A DNA stretch of 64,000 nucleotides, from assembly GCF_042887685.1 (NCBI RefSeq), contig NZ_JBHVOS010000018.1, positions 45,154-109,153 of the forward strand. Reading direction: 5' to 3'. This DNA is from Oerskovia sp042887685. GTDB lineage: Bacteria > Actinomycetota > Actinomycetes > Actinomycetales > Cellulomonadaceae. The notes beneath the pieces are model-generated. The model worked only from the letters and a program-made list of their open reading frames with translations. It was not told where the DNA came from and ran no database searches. Made by a program: the position numbers and the translations under genes. This document shows, one piece after another, positions 8,125 through 15,619 of the stretch (positions are counted from its first letter, which is position 1; each line of letters begins with the position of its first letter).

Positions 8125-9296
8125 GCCAGCTCCAGTCGATAGCCACGTTTGACGACGGTCTTGACGAGGGTGCGGTCGCCGACCGCCTCGCGCAACCGAG
8201 CGACCGCGACCTCGGCGGCGTGCGGGTCGCGCGAGTCGCCGGGCAGCGCCGCGAGGACCTGGTCCCGTGTCACGACGTCCCCCGCCCGGTCCCCCGCGCG
8301 CGCGGCCAGCAGGCGCAGGACCTCCAGGCCCGAGGGCGAGAGCGGCAGGACCCGGCCGTCGAGCACCGCGACGCGCGAGCGGATCTGCAGGTTGCCCGCG
8401 ACCGTCACGAGAGCGAGCGTCTCGGCGTGCTCGTAGTGCCCGACGAGCGTGCGGACCAGCGCCCCGAGCCGGCCGCGGTCCGGCTGGAGCGTCGGGATGC
8501 CGCGGTGCGCGAGGGGGCGGGCCGTGATGGGGCCGACCGCCGCGGCGATCATGGCACCGCTCGCGAAGCGTGCGACGACGGCATCCCCGACGCCCTCGGA
8601 CTCGGCCGCCGCGAGCCAGGCCTCGGCGCCCGGGGCCGACGTGAAGACGACCGCGTCGATCTCGCCCGCCGCCGCGGCACGGATCGACGCGCGCAGCGCC
8701 ACCTCGTCGGGCGGCGGCCCCCAGCGGTACACGATGAGGCTCGCGACGTCGGCCCCCGCCTGAGCGAAGACCACGTCGAGGCCGTCCGCCCCCGCACCGT
8801 GGTGCTGCACCGCGATCCGCAGCCCGTCGACCCCTTCGCCGAGCAGCACGTCCGCGATCTCGCCCGACGTCTCCGACTCGGCGACCCAGTCGGCCTGGAG
8901 CCCCGCTGCCTGGATCGCGCCGCGCGCCTTGGGGCCGCGCGCGACCAGCCGGGCGCGGCTCATGACGTCCAGCAGCTCGTCGGCCAGGCCGTGCGCGTCG
9001 GCGGCCTCGATCCAGCCCCGGAACCCGATGCCCGTCGTGACGACCACGACGTCGGGCGGGTCCGCGATCAGGTCCCGCGTCCCCGCGAGCAGCGCCTCGT
9101 CGTCCTCGTTGGGCACCATGCTCAGGGCAGGCGCGTGCCGCACCTCGGCACCCCGGCGCGACAGTGCGGCGGCGAGCTCGGCCGAGCGACGGTCGGCCGT
9201 GACGAGGACCGTGCAGCCTGCCATGACCTGACCCAGCGCGGGCCGGTGCTCCACGGTGGGCTCGTCCGGCGTGACGTCCGTGACCCGACCCGTCAC
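8121..9296 (-). CDS. nnaR: NnaR-type regulator: uroporphyrinogen-III synthase-like domain fused to a winged helix
   Basis: 391 residues from GTG 9296, which overlaps the cobA stop as GTGA; ATG 9224 is an alternative. The N-terminal 250 residues match the HemD fold (VLVTADRRSAELAAALSRRG near the start). The last 90 residues are an OmpR/PhoB-like winged helix (LSPSGLEVLRLLAAR ... TLVKTVVKRGYRLEL). In Streptomyces and mycobacteria, proteins of this architecture (NnaR) act with GlnR as activators of nitrate/nitrite genes. A separate ordinary hemD lies at 53621, so this copy is unlikely to be needed for heme synthesis. Role as regulator is inferred from family and context. Confidence 0.85.
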   Translation of the reverse strand: MTGRVTDVTPDEPTVEHRPALGQVMAGCTVLVTADRRSAELAAALSRRGAEVRHAPALSMVPNEDDEALLAGTRDLIADPPDVVVVTTGIGFRGWIEAADAHGLADELLDVMSRARLVARGPKARGAIQAAGLQADWVAESETSGEIADVLLGEGVDGLRIAVQHHGAGADGLDVVFAQAGADVASLIVYRWGPPPDEVALRASIRAAAAGEIDAVVFTSAPGAEAWLAAAESEGVGDAVVARFASGAMIAAAVGPITARPLAHRGIPTLQPDRGRLGALVRTLVGHYEHAETLALVTVAGNLQIRSRVAVLDGRVLPLSPSGLEVLRLLAARAGDRAGDVVTRDQVLAALPGDSRDPHAAEVAVARLREAVGDRTLVKTVVKRGYRLELA

Positions 9297-10105
9297 CGGG
9301 CGGGCTCCGGCACCAGGACGGACAGGGCGGGTTCCGGGACCAGGGCGTCCGGGACGAGCAGCCCCTCGGCCGCGACGTCTCCCACGACGACGACCGCGGG
9401 CGCACGGACCCCGACCTCGGCCGCGCGGCCGACGAGCGTCCCGAGCGTCGCGTGCGTGACCCGCTGGTGCTGCGTGGAACCGGACTCGATCACGGCGACG
9501 GGCGTGGCGGCGTCGGCCCCGGCGGTGACCGCCTGGTCCGTGATCTCGCTCAGCATCGACACTCCCATGAGGATCACCAGGGTAGCCGTGCGGTCGCGCA
9601 CCGCGGTCAGCGCGACCACGCCCAGGGGCTCGTGACCGTTGACGACCAGGAACGCGCCGACCGTCCCACGGTGCGTGAGCGGGATGCCCGCGAGCGCCGG
9701 GACGGACAGGGCGCTGCTCACGCCGGGCACGACCTCGACCGGGACGCCCGCAGCCCGGCACGCGAGGACCTCCTCGCCGCCCCGCCCGTAGACGAACGGG
9801 TCGCCGCCCTTGAGGCGTACGACCCGTCGGCCGCGGCGGGCCTGCTCGACGACGATCGCGTTGATCTCGTGCTGCGGGACGGGGTGGTGGCCCGGCGACT
9901 TGCCGACGTCGATGATCTCGACCCCCGGTGGCAGGTCAGCGAGGACCTCGACGGGTCCGAGGCGGTCGGTCACGACGACGTCGGCGCTCGCGAGCGCGCG
10001 CCAGGCACGCAGCGTGAGAAGGTCCGCCGCGCCGGGCCCGCCGCCGACGAGCACGACCGACCCGCGGGTCCCGCCGGTGATGCCAGGCCCGCCGGTCCCG
10101 AGCAT
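9293..10105 (-). CDS. cobA: Uroporphyrinogen-III C-methyltransferase (SUMT)
   Basis: 270 residues. VVLVGGGPGAADLLTLRA is the SAM-binding start. LKGGDPFVYGRGGEE, EVVPGVSSALS and VILMGVSML are the conserved SUMT motifs in the right order. It makes precorrin-2, the precursor of siroheme for nitrite reductase. No precorrin-2 dehydrogenase domain is fused to it and none lies in this operon. The best in-frame ATG (10105) lies inside a family A repeat, so the first 15 or so residues (MLGTGGPGITGG) are probably repeat-derived or untranslated. Confidence 0.9.
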   Translation of the reverse strand: MLGTGGPGITGGTRGSVVLVGGGPGAADLLTLRAWRALASADVVVTDRLGPVEVLADLPPGVEIIDVGKSPGHHPVPQHEINAIVVEQARRGRRVVRLKGGDPFVYGRGGEEVLACRAAGVPVEVVPGVSSALSVPALAGIPLTHRGTVGAFLVVNGHEPLGVVALTAVRDRTATLVILMGVSMLSEITDQAVTAGADAATPVAVIESGSTQHQRVTHATLGTLVGRAAEVGVRAPAVVVVGDVAAEGLLVPDALVPEPALSVLVPEPAR

Positions 10106-10185
10106 GCGGTTGTCGTCGGCCGAGCATGCGGTTGTCGTCCGATCCGGGCCGGATCCCGACGCCAACCGCATGCTCGGCACCGAGG
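10100..10185. repeat. Family A element, copy 1 (86 bp)
   Basis: Two direct copies of GAGCATGCGGTTGTCGTC begin 22 bp apart (10100 and 10122). A 16-18 bp spacer follows, then an inverted copy ending GCATGCTCGGCACCGAGG. The same 86-bp layout and orientation recur at 33056 and 47720, with a cut copy at 63934. It occupies the whole gap between nirD and cobA and contains the cobA start codon. It may fold as a hairpin in mRNA. Confidence 0.88.
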
Positions 10186-10191
10186 GGGGCG

Positions 10192-10680
10192 TCACCGGGT
10201 CGGGCCGGGCCGCGTCGGGACCGGCGGCGTCGGGACGGGCGGCGTGGCGACGTGCACGACGCCGTCGCGCACCTCGACCGGCCACGTCACCAGGTCCGGG
10301 CCCGCCACGAGCACAGGGAGGAACCCGACCGGGTCGAGGCACTCCCCCGTCTCGAGCGCGAAGACCTGCTTGTACATCGGGGACGCGACCGTCGGCACCC
10401 CGCGACGGGTCCCGACGATGCCGCGCGACATCACGTTCGCGCCGCTGAACGGATCGAGCTGCTGGACCGCGAGCACGCGGTCGTCGGTCAGGCGGAAGAG
10501 CGCGACCTGGTTCCCGCCGACGAGCGCCGCGGCACCACGCTCGACCGCGAGGTCCGCGACCCCGCACACGGGCTGCCACACCGACCCGACCTCCGCGTCC
10601 TGCGCTGCGCCACCCGGCACGGCACCGGCCGGCCCCGGCCCGGCCGTCGTGCTCGTCGTTCCCACGGTCTGCGCGCTCAT
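10192..10680 (-). CDS. nirD: NirD, small subunit of assimilatory nitrite reductase
   Basis: 162 residues. The Rieske-like fold of NirD is recognisable (PVCGVADL, VLAVQQLDPFSGANVMSRGI, SPMYKQVFALETGECLD). The Cys/His pairs of true Rieske proteins are absent, as is normal for NirD. It partners NirB. The N-terminus (residues 1-30) and the C-terminus (a PVPT repeat) are low complexity. ATG 10680 overlaps the nirB stop by four bases, so the two subunits are coupled. Confidence 0.93.
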   Translation of the reverse strand: MSAQTVGTTSTTAGPGPAGAVPGGAAQDAEVGSVWQPVCGVADLAVERGAAALVGGNQVALFRLTDDRVLAVQQLDPFSGANVMSRGIVGTRRGVPTVASPMYKQVFALETGECLDPVGFLPVLVAGPDLVTWPVEVRDGVVHVATPPVPTPPVPTRPGPTR

Positions 10681-13424
10681 GCCCGTACCTCCAGCGTCGT
10701 CCCGGCGATCAGCACCGCTGCGCCCGCTCGCTCCGCGGTCGTCGCCGGACGCGGCTGCCCGCGCTCGGCCACGTACGCGAGGTCCGGGTCGGCCGTCGTG
10801 GGCGCGTTGACGAACGACCCGAACCGCCTGAGCTTCTCCGGATCCTCCAGGACCGCGCGCCACTCGTCCTCGTACGCGTCCACGTGGAGTGCCATCGCGG
10901 CGTCGAGGTCCGCCGCGATCCCCAACGAGTCGTCGAGGATCACGGCGCGGATCCCGTCCAGGCCGCCCTCGACCTCGTCGACCCACACCGACGTGCGCTG
11001 GAGCCGGTCGGCGGTGCGGACGTAGTACAGGAGGAAGCGGTCGATCGTCCGGATCAGTGTCTCGTCGTCGAGGTCCTCGGCGAGGAGCCGCGCGTGCCGG
11101 GGCGTGAAGCCGCCGTTGCCGCCCACGTACACGTTCCAGCCCTTGTCGGTCGCGATGACCCCGACGTCCTTGCCCCGCGCCTCGGCGCACTCGCGCGCGC
11201 AGCCCGAGACGCCGAGCTTGATCTTGTGCGGCGAGCGCAGGCCGCGGTAGCGCAGCTCGAGGCGCACGGCCATGCCCACCGAGTCCTGCACCCCGAAGCG
11301 GCACCACGTCGACCCGACGCACGACTTCACGGTCCGCAGCGACTTCCCGTACGCCTGCCCCGACTCCATGCCCGCGTCGACGAGGCGGCGCCAGATCAGC
11401 GGGAGCTGCTCGATCCGCGCCCCGAACATGTCGATCCGCTGGCCGCCCGTGATCTTGGTGTAGAGCCCGAAGTCCTTCGCGACCTGCCCGATCACGAGCA
11501 GCCCCTCGGGCGTGATCTCCCCGCCCGGGATGCGGGGGACCACCGAGTACGTGCCGTCCTTCTGCATGTTCGCCATGACGTGGTCGTTGGTGTCCTGGAG
11601 CGCGGCCTGCTCGCCCGTCAGGATGTGACCGTTGCCCAGCGAGGCCAGGATCGACGCCACGACCGGCTTGCAGATGTCGCACCCACGACCCGGGCCCGGG
11701 TGGGCCGGGTGGCCCGGGTGGCCCGCGTGTCCAGCGCCCGGGAGCCCCGCGCCCGGACGCCCGGCGGGGGCGACGCCGTCGGGCAGGGCGGGCGCGCCGG
11801 GCGTCCCGTCGGGGACGACCTCCGGGACGCGTCCGAACCGCGCGATGATCTCGCTGAACGTGTGCAGGTCCGCGACGCGGACCGCGTCGAAGAGCTGCGC
11901 GCGTGAGAGCTCGAAGTGCTCGCACAGCGCGTTCGAGACCTCGATGCCGGCCTTCTCGAGCTCGGTCGTCGTGATCTTCTTGACGAGCGGGAGGCACGAG
12001 CCACAGCTCGTGCCCGCCCGGGTGCAGGCCTTGACCGCGGCGACGTCGGTGCACGCGTGCTCGGTCACGGCCCCGCGGACCGTGCCTGCGGTGACGTTGT
12101 TGCACGAGCAGACCGTGGCGTCGTCGGGCAGCTCGAGCCCCGCCGCGCCGCCGCCCGCCGCGCCCTCGGGCAGGAGGAACGAGCCGGGGTCGCCCGGCAG
12201 CTCGCGCCCCAGCATGGGCCGCAGGGACGCGTAGGGCGACGCGTCGCCGACGAACACCCCACCCAGGAGCGTGCGTGCGTCGTCGGACAGGACGAGCTTC
12301 TTGTAGACGCCCGCGACCGGGTCCGCCCAGACGAGCTCCATGGCCCCCTCGGTGCGCGCGAACGCGTCGCCGAAGCTCGCGACGTCCACGCCGCGCAGCT
12401 TGAGCCTCGTCGCGGTGTCCGCGCCCGGGAACGTCGCCCCGCCACCGAGCAGGCGGTCCACGACGACCTCGGCCATCGCGTATCCCGGGGCCACGAGGCC
12501 CAGGCAGCGCCCCTCGATGCACGCGACCTCGCCGACCGCCCACACGTGCGGGTCCGGCGTGCGGCACGACAGGTCGACGACCGCTCCCCCGCGCTCGCCG
12601 ACCGGCAGACCCGCCGCCCGGGCGAGCTCGTCGCGCGGCCGGACGCCCGTCGCCAGGACGACGACGTCGACGTCGAGCCGTCCGCCGTCGACGAAGTCGA
12701 GCCGCCCCACGTGCCCCGTCGCGCGGGCGGGGCGCATCTGCTGGGTCGCGGTGCTCACGCGCACCGCGATGCCCTTGTCGTTGATGAGGCGCCCGAGCGC
12801 CTGCCCGCCGCCCAGGTCGACCTGCGCGTCCATGAGGTGCGTGCCGAACTGGATCACGGTCGCCTGCGCACCGAGCGCCGTGAGGGCGCCCGCGGCCTCG
12901 AGCCCCAGGAGTCCCCCGCCGATGACCGCGCCGCGCACCGGGCGGTCGTACGACGCCCCCGAACGTTCCTCGCGCTTGGCCTCGACCCACCCGCGCAGCG
13001 CGGCGACGTCGTCGATCGTGCGGTACACGAACACGCCCGGGAGGTCGTTGCCCGGGATCGGGGGCCGTGCGGCGTCCGATCCCGTCGCGAGGACGAGCTC
13101 GTCGTACTCGTGGACCCGTCCCAGGCGGTCGGTGACCTGGCGGGCCTCACGGTCGATCGAGTCGACGCGGCAGTCGCGCACCAGGCGGACGAGCGGGTCG
13201 TTCCACAGCGCGGGGTCGCCGAGGTTCAGCTCCTCGGGGTCGCGCGCCGAGAAGTACGAGGTCAGCGCCACGCGGTCGTACGGGTAGCGGGGCTCCTCGG
13301 CGAAGACGGTGACCCGCCACTCGCCGGCGGTGTCACGGGCGCGCAACGCCTCGACGAGACGCTGGGCGACCATGCCGCCGCCGACGACCACGAGGTGACG
13401 GGGTGAGCTCGATGTTGCGGTCAC
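10677..13424 (-). CDS. nirB: NirB, large subunit of NADH-dependent assimilatory nitrite reductase
   Basis: 915 residues from GTG 13424 with an AGGAG site. In order: FAD/NAD-binding oxidoreductase (VVVGGGMVAQRLVEAL), a BFD-like [2Fe-2S] domain (CSCNNV ... CGSCLP), then the siroheme/[4Fe-4S] reductase domain with SCVGSTWC and GCAREC cysteine pairs. It reduces nitrite to ammonium in six electrons. A Gly/Pro/His-rich insert (GAGHAGHPGHPAHPGPG) lies before the CDICKP motif and comes from a GGGTGGCCC-type microsatellite. A candidate GlnR box lies about 70 bp upstream. Confidence 0.96.
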   Translation of the reverse strand: MTATSSSPRHLVVVGGGMVAQRLVEALRARDTAGEWRVTVFAEEPRYPYDRVALTSYFSARDPEELNLGDPALWNDPLVRLVRDCRVDSIDREARQVTDRLGRVHEYDELVLATGSDAARPPIPGNDLPGVFVYRTIDDVAALRGWVEAKREERSGASYDRPVRGAVIGGGLLGLEAAGALTALGAQATVIQFGTHLMDAQVDLGGGQALGRLINDKGIAVRVSTATQQMRPARATGHVGRLDFVDGGRLDVDVVVLATGVRPRDELARAAGLPVGERGGAVVDLSCRTPDPHVWAVGEVACIEGRCLGLVAPGYAMAEVVVDRLLGGGATFPGADTATRLKLRGVDVASFGDAFARTEGAMELVWADPVAGVYKKLVLSDDARTLLGGVFVGDASPYASLRPMLGRELPGDPGSFLLPEGAAGGGAAGLELPDDATVCSCNNVTAGTVRGAVTEHACTDVAAVKACTRAGTSCGSCLPLVKKITTTELEKAGIEVSNALCEHFELSRAQLFDAVRVADLHTFSEIIARFGRVPEVVPDGTPGAPALPDGVAPAGRPGAGLPGAGHAGHPGHPAHPGPGRGCDICKPVVASILASLGNGHILTGEQAALQDTNDHVMANMQKDGTYSVVPRIPGGEITPEGLLVIGQVAKDFGLYTKITGGQRIDMFGARIEQLPLIWRRLVDAGMESGQAYGKSLRTVKSCVGSTWCRFGVQDSVGMAVRLELRYRGLRSPHKIKLGVSGCARECAEARGKDVGVIATDKGWNVYVGGNGGFTPRHARLLAEDLDDETLIRTIDRFLLYYVRTADRLQRTSVWVDEVEGGLDGIRAVILDDSLGIAADLDAAMALHVDAYEDEWRAVLEDPEKLRRFGSFVNAPTTADPDLAYVAERGQPRPATTAERAGAAVLIAGTTLEVRA

Positions 13425-13492
13425 GGGGGCTCCTGGGGGGTGCGGTCCGGGTGTCCGGGAAGCAGCTGCTGCCCCGACACTAGGGACGCGCC

Positions 13493-13530
13493 GTTTCGGC
13501 TCCGCTCCCGCCCCTTTGCCCCTCCGTAAC
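13493..13530 (-). promoter_or_regulatory. Candidate GlnR box upstream of nirB
   Basis: Read on the minus strand the site is GTTAC-n6-GCAAA-n6-GGAGC-n6-GAAAC. It keeps the strict 5+6 spacing of the actinobacterial GlnR consensus (gTnAC-n6-GaAAC repeated twice), with the two outer elements exact. It sits 69 bases before the nirB start, as expected for an activator site. The narK upstream region has a second site with the same opening. GlnR activation of nirB is established in Streptomyces. Confidence 0.7.
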
Positions 13531-13603
13531 GTTCTTCTCACGCGCGCCGGGGCCGGCACGTGAGAACGAGCCGCGCGGCCCGCGAGCGCCGCCCCAGGAC
13601 CGG

Positions 13604-15619
13604 TCAGCGGGGAGCGCCGGCCGGTTCGGGGGCTGCGGGGCGCGCGGGCGTCGGCTCCTCCTGCTCCGGGTCGGACCTGCGGAGCCAGTCCGCGAGCCCG
13701 CACACGACGTCCTTGCACCCACCGCACCCGGTCGTCGCGCGGGTCGCGCGAGCGATGTCCGCGGTGCTGCGCGCACCCTCGCGCCAGCTCACGACGACGT
13801 CGCCCTTGGTCACGCCGTTGCAGCTGCACACCGTGGTCCGGTCGGGCATGCGCGTGGGGTCCGACGCCGGAGCCGCCGCCTGCGCGACCGGTCGCAGCAG
13901 GAGGTGGGCCGGGTCGGCTGGCACGGGGACCCGTCGCGTGTAGGTCGCGGCGAGGTCGGCGCCGACCTGCGCGGCACCGACGACGGTCGCCCCGACGAGG
14001 AACCCGCCCGCGACCACGATCTCGACGTGCCGCCCCGCGTCGGGATCGGTCAGGCGGAGCGTGCGGTGGGTGGGGTCGTGGGGACGTCGTGACCCGCAGA
14101 CGCCCATCGCGACGACGTCGAGACCCGCGGCCTTGAGGCGCACGACGTCGGTGGGTGCGGGGGTCGGCACAGGTGGGGCGGGCGGCACGGGCGGCACGGA
14201 TGGCGCGGGTGGCGCCCCTCCGACCGGCTCCTCGACCGTCCCGACCGCCGACGGCCTCGTCCCACGGTCGCGAGAGTCTTCCCGAGATGCGGCCAGCTGG
14301 GGTTCCTGGGCGGCGTCGACCCCAGTTGGCCGCATCTCGTGAGGGCGCTCGACGTCGAACGGACCCCACGCGCTCCGCTCGACGTCGAGCGCGATCCGCA
14401 GCGCCATGCTGGGCCGGTCCTCGTCGACGAACCGGACGCGGTGGTGCCCCCTCGGGGCGTCGGTCGCGGATCGCCCCCGGGCGGTCGCCGGTCCGGGTGC
14501 GTCGGACACCCGCAGCGCGAGCCGGGCCGCGAGCCGCCGCGACTGCTCCCACCCTTGCGCGATCAGCCCCGTCCCACCCTCGGGCGGCTGCGCGCAGTCG
14601 CCGATCGCGTGCACGTCCGGGTCGTCGGGGCTCGCCAGCCCCTGCCCGACGACGACGCCCCGGTCCACCGTCAGGCCGGCGGTCCGGGCGAGGGTCGCCT
14701 CGGGCACCGTCCCGCACGCGAGCACGAGCAGGTCGGCCGGGATCTCGTCGGCCGGGCCGGCCGCGTCCGCGGCAGCGTGCACCCCGGCGCTCCCCGCCCC
14801 GGGTGCGCCGGTCGCACGGGGTGAGCGTCCGCCGTCGGGCACGAGGACGAGTCCCGAGACCACCGCACCCCCCTCGCCGGCACGGCGCACCACGACCTCG
14901 CGCGTGCGCGTCCCGGTCCGCACCGTGATCCCGAGGTCCGTGAGCGTGCGCAGCGCGGCGAGGCCCGCGTCCGGGCCGAGCTGACGGTCCATGGGGCTCG
15001 CGCCGCCGTGCACCACGGTCACCGCGAGCCCGCGCCGGGCCAGGCCGCACGCGACCTCGAGCCCCAGGACCCCCGCCCCGATCACGACGGCGCGTCGCGC
15101 GTCGACGGTCGCGGCGACGATCTCGCGAGCGTCGTCGAGCGTGCGCAGGGCGTGCACCCCGGCGGGCAGCGAACCGCCCGGCCCCGCGCGCAGGCCCGGG
15201 ACGTCCGGGACGCGCGCGGCCGAGCCCGTCGCGAGGACCACGGTGTCGTACGGGAACGCCCCGTCGCTCGTGAGGACGGTGCGTGAGGCGCGGTCGATCG
15301 CGATGGCGGGCGCACCGCGGTGGACGTCGACGCGCCCGTCGACCGCCGAGGGCAGGGTCAGCGCACCGATGTCGGCCCGGCCCGCGACGACCTCGCTCAG
15401 CAGGACCCGGTTGTACGGCTCGTACCCCTCGTCGCCGAGCACGGTGACGCGCAGTGGCCGGGCGCGGCGCTCGTGCTCCGGGCCGGCGGCGGCCAGGAGG
15501 TCGGCCACGAACCGCGACCCGACCATCCCGTCGCCCACGACGACGACCCGGAACGGGGTGTCAGGACCCGCGTGGCCAACGGCCCCCGCCGGTTCCGTCA
15601 GCCCGGCGACGTGGGTCAT
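13604..15619 (-). CDS. NasB-like FAD oxidoreductase with BFD domain (nitrate/nitrite reductase electron-transfer subunit)
   Basis: 671 residues. An N-terminal pyridine nucleotide-disulphide oxidoreductase (VVVVGDGMVGSRFVADLL; NAD motif VVIGAGVLGLEVACGLA) spans about residues 20-400. A NirB-like small domain follows, then a BFD-type [2Fe-2S] motif (CSCNGV ... CGGCKDVVCG) near the end. It probably passes electrons from NAD(P)H to NarB. Residues about 428-515 form a low-complexity linker that contains an in-frame 57-bp palindrome (14283-14339) and a PPVPPAPPVP tract. ATG 15619 overlaps the narB stop. Confidence 0.87.
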   Translation of the reverse strand: MTHVAGLTEPAGAVGHAGPDTPFRVVVVGDGMVGSRFVADLLAAAGPEHERRARPLRVTVLGDEGYEPYNRVLLSEVVAGRADIGALTLPSAVDGRVDVHRGAPAIAIDRASRTVLTSDGAFPYDTVVLATGSAARVPDVPGLRAGPGGSLPAGVHALRTLDDAREIVAATVDARRAVVIGAGVLGLEVACGLARRGLAVTVVHGGASPMDRQLGPDAGLAALRTLTDLGITVRTGTRTREVVVRRAGEGGAVVSGLVLVPDGGRSPRATGAPGAGSAGVHAAADAAGPADEIPADLLVLACGTVPEATLARTAGLTVDRGVVVGQGLASPDDPDVHAIGDCAQPPEGGTGLIAQGWEQSRRLAARLALRVSDAPGPATARGRSATDAPRGHHRVRFVDEDRPSMALRIALDVERSAWGPFDVERPHEMRPTGVDAAQEPQLAASREDSRDRGTRPSAVGTVEEPVGGAPPAPSVPPVPPAPPVPTPAPTDVVRLKAAGLDVVAMGVCGSRRPHDPTHRTLRLTDPDAGRHVEIVVAGGFLVGATVVGAAQVGADLAATYTRRVPVPADPAHLLLRPVAQAAAPASDPTRMPDRTTVCSCNGVTKGDVVVSWREGARSTADIARATRATTGCGGCKDVVCGLADWLRRSDPEQEEPTPARPAAPEPAGAPR
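14283..14339. repeat. Palindrome inside the nasB-like coding region
   Basis: Arms CGAGATGCGGCCAGCTGGGG (14283-14302) and its inverted copy (14320-14339) differ at one base and enclose a 17-nt loop. The hairpin is translated as part of an extra linker between two domains. It resembles the intergenic hairpins of this window in size and in starting with CGAG. Confidence 0.85.
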
